DNA of 64,000 nucleotides from assembly GCA_943789165.1 (NCBI GenBank), contig CALSTB010000002.1, positions 1 to 64,000 on the forward strand, given 5' to 3'. Positions 27,118 through 36,476 of the stretch are shown here, piece by piece. Below the pieces are notes generated by a model. It was not told the origin of the DNA and ran no database searches. It saw nothing but the letters and a program-made list of their open reading frames with translations. The translations under genes were made by a program, and so were the position numbers. Source of the DNA: an uncultured Bacteroidia bacterium (GTDB lineage: Bacteria > Bacteroidota > Bacteroidia > NS11-12g > UBA9320). Within the stretch, counting starts at the first letter, position 1; each line of letters opens with the position of its first letter.

Positions 27118-29155
27118 ATGAGTTTTGTACATCCTAATTTTCTTTGGGCACTTTGTTTACTCGCAATCCCAATCATCATACATCTTTTTCACTTCAGGAG
27201 GTACAAAAAGGTTCTTTTCCCAAACGTTAAATTTCTTAAAAAACGTTCAGAAACAAACCCAATCTATCAAGAAAGTTCGGAACCTACTGGTTCTATTTGC
27301 TCGGCTTTTAGCCATTACTTTTTTAGTTCTCGCTTTTGCGCAACCCTTCAAGCCCATCGACAATCGAGCGGTAGATTCAAGCGACCAAGTCATTGGCATC
27401 TACATCGACAATTCATTCAGTATGGATAACGATGGAAAACAAGGTCCGCTGATTGAAGAAGCCAAAACAAAAGCACGAGAATTGGTCAAGTCTTACCGCG
27501 CAACAGACCGTTTTATTGTCAATAGCAATACATCAAGTACCATTACACCGGTTAACCAAGACGACGCCATATCGCTTATCGACAATGTTGAAGTTGGCAA
27601 GACCACCAAGCCCATCAAAGACATTGTATTTGGATTGAATCGAAGTCTAACCAACAACGGCACCGCACAGAAACATGTTTATCTGTTTTCGGATTTTCAA
27701 TTAACTGCTGATTCGGATCTTCAAGAAGCCTTAGATTCCAACACGCTGATAACGGCTGTCCCCTTGCAACCAATACAAAACAGCAATTTGAGTATTGATT
27801 CGGCATGGATTGAATCGCCAGTCATTCAGCTCAACGAACCAATAGAATTACAAGTTAAAATATCCAACTTAGGTGAAGACGCATTAAATGGAGGAAGCGT
27901 ATATCTAGAGGTAAACGGCGAAAGGAAATCGGTTACTGGTTTCGACATCAATGGCAATGCGTCAACGACAATTGAAATTGGTTTTACCACCAAGACTCCT
28001 GGATGGCAGCGTATTCAAGTTGGTATTGAGGACAACCCAATCATTTTCGACGACACCTATTTCCTTAGTTTCAATGTAAAACCCAACCTCAATGTGGTTG
28101 TCGTGAATGGGAAAGAGCCAAATGTTTTTCTGAATAGATTGTTTGAACCAGATGCTTATTTCAATGTAACCAACCAACTGGCTGGAAACGTTGATTTGTT
28201 CTGCCCTACCCACGACTGATTTATTAATTTTAAATGAAGTTACCGAAATACGATCAGGTATGATCGCGGGCGATATCGGAATATGTTTCGTCGGGCGGAA
28301 ATATATTGTTGATTCCTTCCAAAGAACAAAACACGGCACAATTAGACAACTTCACAAAGTCTCTATCTATTCCAGGTTATGGCACATTAATAACACAAAA
28401 AACAAAGGTGGGTCGGTTAGACATTAACAATCCTCTTTTGAGCAAGGTATTTACCAAAATACCGGACAACCCAAACTACCCCGTGGTTGAAAAATACTAC
28501 CGATTGAATACGGATGGGAAAGCGCAATATTCCTTGTTATTAATGGAAAACGAAGACGTCTTTTTGTCTGAATCGAAGTTGGGTACAGGTCATGTATTTC
28601 AATTGGCTTGTCCACTTGAACCCTCTTGGTCCAATTTTCAAAACCATGGATTGTTTGTACCCATATTGTTAAAAATGACCATGAATCGCTCAATTGACTT
28701 CCCTTTGGCGAATACCATAGGAAATCAAAATATTTTCAAAGCGGTTCCTGAATCAAGAAGTATGCAAGGTGCATTGAGTTTAAAATCAACTACCAGTGAG
28801 TGGATGCCAGTGGTGAATAGTGTTGGCTCAACGTCATTTATTGATGCTGGTTTCGACCAGCTTACTGCTGGAAAATATTGACCTTAAGACCAATGACAGT
28901 CTACTTCAGGTGGTGGCGTTTAATTTCAATCGATCTGAGTCGAATAACAGCTTCTTATCCAATGATGAAATCGTCCAAAAATTTAGCGATGTCAAGGTTG
29001 ATTTTATGGATAATCCAACTACATACGTACAAGAAACTGTCACTCAATATCGATTTGGCAAACAATTTTGGAAAGCATGTATCATTCTCGCATTGATTTT
29101 CTTGGCAATTGAGATACTTTTGTTGAGATTTTGGCCGACTGAGGTCAAACAATAA
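27118..29155 (+). pseudogene. BatA-type membrane protein, four frameshifts
   Basis: The ATG at 27118 begins the BatA N-terminal membrane domain (FVHPNFLWALCLLAIPIIIHLFHFRRYKKV), followed by a second membrane helix (LLAITFLVLAFAQPF) and a von Willebrand-like region with IGIYIDNSFSMDN in place of the DxSxS metal site. The end is a C-terminal helix (ACIILALIFLAIEILLLRFW). The protein is split by frameshifts near 27245 (in an AAAAAA run), 28200, 28272 and 28880; joining the frames gives about 679 residues without gaps. This suggests base-calling errors or a young pseudogene. The family is linked to aerotolerance-type operons but this gene stands alone before the dihydroorotase-like gene. Confidence 0.8.
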
Positions 29156-29157
29156 AA

Positions 29158-30446
29158 ATGGGACGATTGTCTGACAACACTATACTCATTACACGGGGCA
29201 CAATCATAGGACCCTACGAGCGACTTAAATCGCACCACTGTTGACCTATTCATTGAAAACGGTCTTGTAAAAACCATGTCCAAAACAGCGATTAAACAAA
29301 AAGCCGATGTGACTATCGATGCCAAAGGTTGTTACATCTTACCGGGTTTGTTAGACCTTCGGTGTCAATTAAAAGACCCTGGCTACGAACACCAAGAAGA
29401 TATTACAACGGGTGCAGCAGCAGCGGCAGCAAGTGGATTTACTGCTTTGGCGGTTCAACCTACCACCGACCCAGTGGTTCAAAACAAATCGCAAATTGAG
29501 TATTTAAAACAATTAAGCGACAAAGTATTACCAGATATTTTGCCAATAGGTGCAGCCACGCACAACATGGAATCTCAAGACATTACCGAGATGTATGACA
29601 TGCGACAAGCAGGCGCGGTGGGCTTTAGTAATGGCGACAATGGTTACCAGTCATCTGGAACCTTGACACGAGCACTGTTGTACTCAAAACAAGTGGGTGG
29701 CCTAATCATGAGTCACGCCTTGGATGCCGATTTGGCTGTAGGAGCATCTGTGAATGAAAGCGCTGTGACTATCCATACAGGTTTGAAACAACAACCTGAT
29801 TTGGCTGAGACCAGTCAAATTAAAAAAGAAATTGATATTGCCGAGTATGCAGATGCACCAATGCATTTTTCACATATCTCTTCCGCAAAGTCAGTCGACT
29901 TGATTCGGAAAGCCAAAAAAGCTGGACTAAACATTTCGTGTGACGTGAGTATTTGGCATTTGATTTACACAGATAACGCCATATTAGAATACGACACCAA
30001 TTTTAAAGTAACACCACCTTTCAGATCGGAGGCAGATAGAAAAGCCCTGATTAAAGGTGTGAATGACGGCACTATAGATGCTATTGTGTCGGACCATAAC
30101 CCACAGAATGTAGAAAAACAAACAAGTTGAATTCGACTACGCCCAGTGTGGTATTAACGGACTTCAAAGTTTTTATGCGCTGTACAACGAAAAACTGACC
30201 GATGTTATCGACCTTGAGACGTTTGTAGCACGGGCAGCATTTAATCCACGGACATTGCTGGGAATGGCAGCAAATGGTATTAAAAAAGGAGCAAAAGCCA
30301 ACTTATGGGTGGCTGACCCTGCGACTGATTGGAAACTGGATAAAACGACCAATTTATCGAGATCGGAAAACAATCCATTGTTTAATTCAGTTCTAAAAGG
30401 CAAATGCCAATTTATCATCAACGGTTTAAACCACAATAGCTATTAA
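29158..30446 (+). pseudogene. Dihydroorotase-like amidohydrolase, two frameshifts, no HxH
   Basis: The frame starts at ATG 29158 (MGRLSDNTILITRGTIIGPY), shifts near 29220 into the frame holding TTVDLFIENGLVKTMSK, and shifts again near 30120 before QVEFDYAQCGINGLQSF. The repaired protein of ~428 residues covers the whole dihydroorotase fold (pyrimidine synthesis: carbamoyl aspartate to dihydroorotate), including HFSHISSAKSVDLIRKA and VSDHNPQN. The first metal site, normally DxHxHxREPG, reads DLRCQLKDPG, so both histidines are missing. Such HxH-less versions occur in Bacteroidota, probably as non-catalytic or divergent relatives. It lies two bases after the BatA gene. Confidence 0.8.
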
Positions 30447-30452
30447 CGCAGA

Positions 30453-31406
30453 ATGAACGACGTTTCAATTGTAATACCTTTATTCAATGAGGAAGAGTCA
30501 TTAACCGAATTGAGCACCTGGATTGACAAAGTCATGCAGGCCAACAAATTCAGTTATGAAGTGATTTTTATTGATGATGGAAGTTCAGATACTTCGTGGA
30601 AAGTGGTTCAAAAACTGAGCGGCGACAATAAAAACATCCGTGCCATTAAATTCAGAAGAAATTACGGAAAATCTGCTGCGTTAAACGAAGGATTTAAATA
30701 TGCAGAAGGCAATGTTGTCATTACCATGGACGCTGACCTTCAAGATTCGCCAGATGAGATACCAGAATTGTACAACATGGTGATGAACGATGGATTTGAC
30801 ATCGTTTCTGGTTGGAAAAAGAAAAGATACGATCCATTAACAAAGACCATCCCTACGAAATTATACAACTACGTTACTAGCCGCATGTCTGGTGTAAAGC
30901 TGCACGATATGAACTGTGGCCTAAAAGCATATAAACTAGAAGTTGTTAAAAACATTGAAGTCTACGGCGAAATGCACCGTTACATTCCAGTAATCGCTAA
31001 GTGGGCTGGTTTTGAAAAAATTGGCGAAAAAGTAGTCAAGCATCAAGCCCGTAAATTCGGCACAACCAAGTTTGGTCTGTCTCGTTTCATTTATGGTCCA
31101 TTAGACTTATTGTCAATCATGTTTGTCGGAAAATTCGGCAAACGGCCCATGCACTTGTTTGGGAGCTTAGGCGGACTGTGTTTTTTGGGTGGATTTGCCA
31201 TTGCCTCTTATTTATCGATTGCCAGGCTAGTTTGGAAGGAATATGAGATGACTGCGCGTCCTTTGTTTTATCTTGGGCTCCTTGCAATGATTATTGGGGT
31301 TCAATTATTTGTTGCTGGTTTCTTGGGTGAGTTGATCAGTCGATCGGCTCGGGAACGAAACCGCTACCAAATTCAAGAATCATTAGGTGTAACGTTGGAA
31401 GACTAA
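30453..31406 (+). CDS. Family 2 glycosyltransferase, membrane bound
   Basis: The 317-residue enzyme belongs to the polyprenyl-phosphate-sugar GT2 group (GtrB/DPM-like). The GT-A fold is at 1-230, with VSIVIPLFNEEESL, IDDGSSDTSW, and the metal-binding DADLQD motif at about 92-97 (VITMDADLQDSPDEI). Two membrane helices follow (FGSLGGLCFLGGFAIASYL, FYLGLLAMIIGVQLFVAGF). Such enzymes load a sugar onto undecaprenyl phosphate for use at the membrane. The start lies 7 bases after the dihydroorotase-like gene's stop; the acceptor and sugar cannot be read. Confidence 0.9.
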   Translation: MNDVSIVIPLFNEEESLTELSTWIDKVMQANKFSYEVIFIDDGSSDTSWKVVQKLSGDNKNIRAIKFRRNYGKSAALNEGFKYAEGNVVITMDADLQDSPDEIPELYNMVMNDGFDIVSGWKKKRYDPLTKTIPTKLYNYVTSRMSGVKLHDMNCGLKAYKLEVVKNIEVYGEMHRYIPVIAKWAGFEKIGEKVVKHQARKFGTTKFGLSRFIYGPLDLLSIMFVGKFGKRPMHLFGSLGGLCFLGGFAIASYLSIARLVWKEYEMTARPLFYLGLLAMIIGVQLFVAGFLGELISRSARERNRYQIQESLGVTLED

Positions 31407-31454
31407 TTCAATACACGAGATATTGTATAATTGCATTAACTAAAAATTAAAAAA

Positions 31455-32048
31455 ATGGGTAAGAATAAAATTTGGATCATCGTACTGGGAGCACTTGTAC
31501 TATGGGTATTTATGAGTTATAACGGCATGTTGACTGCTGGTAAAAAAGTAGATCAAAGCTGGGCTGATGTTGAAGCAGCGTACCAAGCACGTGCTGATAA
31601 ATCGAAAGGTCTAGCTGCCATTGTTAAAGGCGCTGCAGATTTTGAACAAGAAACACTTACAGCGGTGATTGAAGCCCGATCTAAAGCGACTGGAATCAAC
31701 ATTTCTGCTGACAATTTAACTCCAGAAAACATCGCTAAATTCCAAGAAGCTCAAGGACAATTTAGCAGTGCGTTAAGTCGATTAATGGTGGTTATAGAAA
31801 GATATCCTGACTTAAAAGCAGTTCAAGCGTATAGAGACTTCCAACACGAATACACCGAAATGGAAAACGCCATCAAAACAGCGCGTATTGATTATAACGA
31901 GTCGGCAACCAATTACAACATTAAAATCAAGCGATTGCCAAATGGCTTCTACAGCAGCATGTTAGGTTTTGAAGAAAAAGCCGTTTTTTCTGCGAATGAA
32001 GGTTCTGAAGATGCACCTGAAATGGAAGACCTTTTAAAAAGGGATTAA
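31455..32048 (+). CDS. lemA: LemA family protein
   Basis: The 197-residue protein has one N-terminal membrane helix (IWIIVLGALVLWVFMSY) followed by a long helical domain with the LemA signature (SWADVEAAYQARADKS, then FSSALSRLMVVIERYPDLKA-x-AYRDFQHEYTEMEN). LemA proteins are inner-membrane helical bundles of uncertain function. Here it is the first of three genes, with two TPM-domain proteins six bases and then an overlap downstream, an arrangement common across Bacteroidota. Confidence 0.9.
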   Translation: MGKNKIWIIVLGALVLWVFMSYNGMLTAGKKVDQSWADVEAAYQARADKSKGLAAIVKGAADFEQETLTAVIEARSKATGINISADNLTPENIAKFQEAQGQFSSALSRLMVVIERYPDLKAVQAYRDFQHEYTEMENAIKTARIDYNESATNYNIKIKRLPNGFYSSMLGFEEKAVFSANEGSEDAPEMEDLLKRD

Positions 32049-32053
32049 GTCTG

Positions 32054-32488
32054 ATGACCTGGAGACCGTTTTCAAGTAAAAAAGAAAAACTCATATTGGC
32101 CGCGATTGCTGAGGCAGAAGAAAAATGCTCAGGCGAGATTCGTGTACACATTGACGAATACTGCAAGGGAGACCCTGTTTTCAAAGCGCAAAACATGTTT
32201 TTCCATCTTGAAATGGACAAAACCCATCTGCATAATGGTGTTCTCATTTATGTGGCGTTAAAAGACCACAAATTCAGCATTATTGGCGATTCGGGTATTA
32301 ATGAAAAAGTTCCTGATAATTTTTGGGATGACGCCAAAGAACAGATGTTGATTCATTTTAAACGAAATGATTTAACCACAGGCATTATTGCGGGCATACA
32401 AAACGCAGGAGAACAATTAAGTAAGTTTTTTCCAGCTGACGATTCATTGGGCAACGAACTTTCTAACGACATTAGTTATGGTGCGTAG
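32054..32488 (+). CDS. TPM domain protein
   Basis: The 144-residue protein lacks a signal peptide and contains the core of a TPM (TLP18.3/Psb32/MOLO-1) domain: AIAEAEEKCSGEIRVHIDE, LHNGVLIYVALKDHKFSIIGD, and WDDAKEQMLIHFKRNDLTTGI. Its stop overlaps the next TPM gene by 11 bases, so the two are translated together. The TPM domain is associated with photosystem repair in plants and has no settled bacterial role. Confidence 0.85.
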   Translation: MTWRPFSSKKEKLILAAIAEAEEKCSGEIRVHIDEYCKGDPVFKAQNMFFHLEMDKTHLHNGVLIYVALKDHKFSIIGDSGINEKVPDNFWDDAKEQMLIHFKRNDLTTGIIAGIQNAGEQLSKFFPADDSLGNELSNDISYGA

Positions 32489-33221
32489 TCTCATTCTATT
32501 ATTTCTTATAGCAGTCTCGGCGGTCTCTTTTGCGAAAACCCCTCCTCCACCCAATAAAGGTGACAGAGCATTTGTAAAAGACTTAGCCAATGCGTTGAGT
32601 GAAGAGCAGGAACTTGCTTTGTGTAGGAAGTTAGCCGCTTACCAAGACAGCACCAGTAATGAATTTGCAATTTTAATAGAGAACTCACTTGAAGGAGAAG
32701 ACGCGTTTGGCTATTCGCTAAAAGTTGCCCGAGCTTGGGGAATTGGCGGAGATGAATTCAACAACGGATTGTTAATTTTTGTTGCGATGAAGGACCGCAA
32801 AGTCTTCATCCAAGTTGGTCGAGGATTAGAGCATCGCATAACAGCCACATACGCTGGTCGTGTTGTAGACCACACCATAACACCTAGATTTAAAAAGACA
32901 GGCTATTACGAAGGCCTAGATGAAGCAGTTGACGAACTTATCTTATTTGCTGCAGGTGAATATAAAGGAGGTGCTACGCCTGACAATGGCTTTCCAACAT
33001 GGCTAATCATTGTACTGATCATCATTTTCGTCATCATATTTTCATCGTTTGGAAACAACAACGGTAGAACCTATCGCAATCGCATTGGTGGTTGGATCGT
33101 AGGTCCAGGTGCTGGAGGATACATTGGTGGCGGCGGCGGATTTACTGGCGGTGGAGGCGGCGGTTTCGGTGGTTTCGGAGGCGGAAGCTTTGGTGGCGGT
33201 GGCGCCGGTGGAAGCTGGTAG
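32478..33221 (+). CDS. TPM domain membrane protein with glycine-rich tail (YgcG-like)
   Basis: The 247-residue protein has a signal peptide (ILLFLIAVSAVSFAKT), a TPM domain at about 30-155 (VKDLANALSEEQEL, NEFAILIENSLEGED, FNNGLLIFVAMKDRKVFIQVGRG), a membrane helix (FPTWLIIVLIIIFVIIFSSF), and a C-terminal glycine-rich tail of GGGGFGGFGGGSFGG type. This matches the YgcG/TPM family, often encoded next to LemA, as here. Likely sited in the inner membrane with the TPM domain outside the cytoplasm. Confidence 0.88.
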   Translation: MVRSLILLFLIAVSAVSFAKTPPPPNKGDRAFVKDLANALSEEQELALCRKLAAYQDSTSNEFAILIENSLEGEDAFGYSLKVARAWGIGGDEFNNGLLIFVAMKDRKVFIQVGRGLEHRITATYAGRVVDHTITPRFKKTGYYEGLDEAVDELILFAAGEYKGGATPDNGFPTWLIIVLIIIFVIIFSSFGNNNGRTYRNRIGGWIVGPGAGGYIGGGGGFTGGGGGGFGGFGGGSFGGGGAGGSW

Positions 33222-33304
33222 GGTTACGATTGAAGATTTCAGATTTTAGATTTTAGATTGAGCGTTATACAATGGCAAACCAATTGCAAATCATCAATCA
33301 TAAA

Positions 33305-34117
33305 TCAATACTGCTCCTCATCATTAGGAAAATCCTTACTCTTAACGTCAGCAATGTAGCTCTCAACCGCTCCTTTCACATCATCGTAAAGGTTTAGATA
33401 ACGTCGAAGAAAACGTGGGTTAAACTCTTTGGTTAAACCAATTAAATCATGAAGGACAAGTACTTGTCCATCTACCCCTGCACCTGCGCCAATACCAATC
33501 ACTGGAATCTCAACAGACTTGGTCACTTCAGTGGCAAGCTTGGCCGGTATTTTTTCGAGCACAATGCCAAAACAGCCTGCTTCTTCCAACAATTTGGCGT
33601 CGGTTCGTAGTTTTTCGGCTTCGGCTTCTTCCTTGGCTCTAACAGTATACGTTCCAAATTTAAAAATGCTTTGTGGAGTTAATCCTAAATGACCCATCAC
33701 AGGTATTCCAGCGGATAATATCCTTGTTATTGATTCAAGCACTTCAGCTCCTCCTTCTAGTTTCACAGCATGCGCACCTGATTCTTTCATAATTCGGATG
33801 GCACTGTTTAACGCTTCTTTGCTATTCCCTTGGTATGAGCCAAAAGGCAAATCCACCACCACCAAAGCGCGATCAACCGCACGAATCACGGATTGTGCAT
33901 GGTAGATCATTTGATCTAGAGTAATGGGTAAAGTCGAAATATGTCCTGCCATTACATTACTGGCTGAGTCTCCAACCAAAATGACATCAATGTTGGCGTC
34001 GTCGATAATCTGTGCGAAAGAATAATCGTAAGCCGTTAACATGCTAATTTTTTCACCACGCTGTTTCATTTCCAACAACGCGTGTGTTGTTACTTTTTTA
34101 TAATCGTTTGAAGCCAT
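33305..34117 (-). CDS. panB: 3-methyl-2-oxobutanoate hydroxymethyltransferase
   Basis: PanB adds a hydroxymethyl group from methylene-tetrahydrofolate to ketoisovalerate, the first step of pantothenate and coenzyme A synthesis. The 270-residue protein has the full length of the family. It shows [13 protein letters not shown], the metal-binding [38 protein letters not shown] and [15 protein letters not shown]. The start at 34117 lies 8 bases downstream of the preceding minus-strand gene, so the two may be co-transcribed. No other pantothenate gene is in the window. Confidence 0.96.
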   Translation of the reverse strand: MASNDYKKVTTHALLEMKQRGEKISMLTAYDYSFAQIIDDANIDVILVGDSASNVMAGHISTLPITLDQMIYHAQSVIRAVDRALVVVDLPFGSYQGNSKEALNSAIRIMKESGAHAVKLEGGAEVLESITRILSAGIPVMGHLGLTPQSIFKFGTYTVRAKEEAEAEKLRTDAKLLEEAGCFGIVLEKIPAKLATEVTKSVEIPVIGIGAGAGVDGQVLVLHDLIGLTKEFNPRFLRRYLNLYDDVKGAVESYIADVKSKDFPNDEEQY

Positions 34118-34125
34118 AAGATATT

Positions 34126-35217
34126 CTAATTGCGCCTACGTAATTCACTCACTTCCTTTTGAAGTTCGATCTTTTCCTTTTTTAATTGATTGTTTTCTTC
34201 CTTCTGTTCAGACAGTAGTTTGGTCAGATGTAAAATGATATCTCCATTGGTCTGACTTTCAATATCCTCTTTCATAGACTCCAAATACGACAACCGCTTT
34301 TGCTGTTGTGCTAAGTCTTTCTCCAACTGCTCGACTTTAGTTTTTAAACTATTATTCTCTTTAGACAACACCTTCACTGTATTGGCCGAACTGGTATCCA
34401 GTGTAAGATTGGCCTTACACACGTTTAAATCTTCTGTTAATTGTTCGATTTGCGCCTGCTGCTTGTCAATCTTATCCTTAAATACTTTAACCAACTGCGT
34501 ATAGGTGTCGTCAACCGTTTCTGTTTCTTTTGGCTTTTCAACGGTTTTGTCTTCTTTCACCTCGCCGAGTTTTCCGTTGATTTTAATGATAAAAACATGG
34601 GCAGTTAGTGCGCTTTGCGCATCCGCATAAAAACCTACTCTGCCTTCTGTAAACGACGTTTCGATTAATGACCGTTCGAATTCATTGTTAATATATAAGT
34701 CGTATGCGTTGCCTTTAGTTGCCACACGGATTTCATTGACTCCACTTTTGCGTAGGTTAATAGATTTAATCCAACCTTCATTTTTGTCGGCAAATAAAGA
34801 TGTGACAACGCCGTTTTTCATAATTCTAAAACGGTATTGTTTCTTGGTGTTGATTTCCAGAATGAGCGCTCCATTACCCGACTTCTGTGCCTTTAATATG
34901 ATGCCGCCACTTGCACTTTTATTGGTTTTGTTTTTCTCAATCTCAATGGACGTAATAAGTTCAAAATCGCTAATCGCAGGTACATCCTTCGCCAAGCTAA
35001 TTGAAAAATAAGAATCCTTAATACGCTCAACGCGATATTTATTATCTGATACGATAAAGCGCTCTGAACTTGAGTTTTTTTGATCCCATCGCGAAGTGGT
35101 ATAACTGAAGTCATCGAATACCGCCACGTTCTGAAACGTGGTATACACACGCGGCGCATTTTGTCCGCTTGTAAATTTTGACAGGAATAACAGTATTATC
35201 AGACTTAAATATTTCAT
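34126..35217 (-). CDS. Exported protein: ConA-like domain plus coiled coil
   Basis: The ATG at 35217 ([19 protein letters not shown]) starts a signal peptide; the GTG three codons upstream is less likely. Residues ~25-210 read as a lectin/glucanase-like jelly-roll ([19 protein letters not shown], then [51 protein letters not shown]). The rest, about 235-363, is a long coiled coil ([54 protein letters not shown]). It is presumably periplasmic or surface-bound; the ligand is unknown. Confidence 0.7.
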   Translation of the reverse strand: MKYLSLIILLFLSKFTSGQNAPRVYTTFQNVAVFDDFSYTTSRWDQKNSSSERFIVSDNKYRVERIKDSYFSISLAKDVPAISDFELITSIEIEKNKTNKSASGGIILKAQKSGNGALILEINTKKQYRFRIMKNGVVTSLFADKNEGWIKSINLRKSGVNEIRVATKGNAYDLYINNEFERSLIETSFTEGRVGFYADAQSALTAHVFIIKINGKLGEVKEDKTVEKPKETETVDDTYTQLVKVFKDKIDKQQAQIEQLTEDLNVCKANLTLDTSSANTVKVLSKENNSLKTKVEQLEKDLAQQQKRLSYLESMKEDIESQTNGDIILHLTKLLSEQKEENNQLKKEKIELQKEVSELRRRN

Positions 35218-35259
35218 ATTTGCCACCGGCTTTAGTGCAAAGCTAATTGAATTGATTTA

Positions 35260-36312
35260 ATGGTTCTATACAATATAAAACGTTTAGGTAAACTCGGTAT
35301 TGTTGGGGTGTTTGCCCTACTTTTCACAAGATGCGACAACACATTGAATGTGACTGCGGATTGGAAAGAAATTCCTGTTGTGTATGGATTATTGAATCCC
35401 AGTGCATCTCAAAACTACATCCGCATCAACAGAGCCTACTTAAATCAAGAAGGTGATGCTATAAGTTATGGTGGCGTTGCAGACAGCATATATTTTGAAG
35501 ATTTAACAGTAAGTCTTGTTGAAAGTAGAAATGGAATAGAAGGCAACACCATTCAATTTGAGAAAGTAGATGGTGACACCATTGGTCTTATGAAGGAAGA
35601 AGGTGTTTTTGCAAGTTCACCGAATTATTTGTATCGTACCAACTACAACATTAAACCTTCGGATTTTGCGAATTTGTACAACTACGAATTGGTTGTAGTC
35701 AACAACAAGAGCAATAAGGTATATCGCTCCAAAGCGAATATGGTTGGAAATACTGAAATCCTATCCCCTCTTCGAGAAAGTGACCCCAGGTTTAATATTG
35801 ACGACGATACCAACCGGTACATTTACATCATTTACCGAGAAGCTCCTCAAGCCAAGATGTATGAATGTATCATTCGTTTTAGATACAAAGAGTATAAAAA
35901 AGAATCACCCACTGTATTCACAATAGACAGTGTTGATTGGCAGGTTTTTAAAAACAAAGAAACCATTCGTTTGAGAGGATACGAAGAACAACAGACGAAT
36001 GTTCGCAGTTATTTGTTTTATGATTTCTTACGTACAGCAATAGAAGCTGATCCGACAGTTGAACGCGTTCCGATTGACATGGCATTTAGTTTATATGCAG
36101 CTGGTGAAGACATGCACACTTTTGTCGCTGTAAATCAACCAAGCATTGGCATCGTTCAGAAAAAGCCTGAGTTTACGAATATCTCGGATGGACTGGGTAT
36201 TTTTTCATCGCTCAATATTAAAACGTTGAACCACATAAAAATCGATGACCCTATGTTATCGAGATTGGTGTCATCACCTCGAGTGGCAGAGCTCAATTTT
36301 GTCAGACCCTAG
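35260..36312 (+). CDS. Putative lipoprotein, DUF4249-like
   Basis: The 350-residue protein begins at the ATG at 35260 with a hydrophobic leader ending in a lipobox-like LLFTRC, so it is likely a lipoprotein with Cys at about 25. The mature part starts NTLNVTADWKEIPVVYGLLN and is dominated by beta strands, with QNYIRINRAYLNQEG and YRTNYNIKPSDFANLYNYEL. This recalls DUF4249-type outer-membrane lipoproteins; I offer that family only tentatively. It lies divergent from the exported coiled-coil gene with 42 bases between the starts. Confidence 0.6.
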   Translation: MVLYNIKRLGKLGIVGVFALLFTRCDNTLNVTADWKEIPVVYGLLNPSASQNYIRINRAYLNQEGDAISYGGVADSIYFEDLTVSLVESRNGIEGNTIQFEKVDGDTIGLMKEEGVFASSPNYLYRTNYNIKPSDFANLYNYELVVVNNKSNKVYRSKANMVGNTEILSPLRESDPRFNIDDDTNRYIYIIYREAPQAKMYECIIRFRYKEYKKESPTVFTIDSVDWQVFKNKETIRLRGYEEQQTNVRSYLFYDFLRTAIEADPTVERVPIDMAFSLYAAGEDMHTFVAVNQPSIGIVQKKPEFTNISDGLGIFSSLNIKTLNHIKIDDPMLSRLVSSPRVAELNFVRP

Positions 36313-36476
36313 TGACTATTTGTCACACTGACAATTTTCCACCAAACTGACTTAACCTCCTAAATAATAAGCACTTAACATATTAAGTGGTAGTTACCCA
36401 AACGAAAGTTCCGACAAATCTTCCATAGAACTGAATTGGCACTTGTATTGCTCCTTTGGAAATAAAAAAGCTAAAT

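Noticed and set aside
27125-28219. Frame with start MYILIFFGHFVYSQ read as a separate gene
   Set aside because: The beginning is the BatA gene in the wrong frame; only from about 27245 does it carry the real protein, so it is part of one shifted gene.
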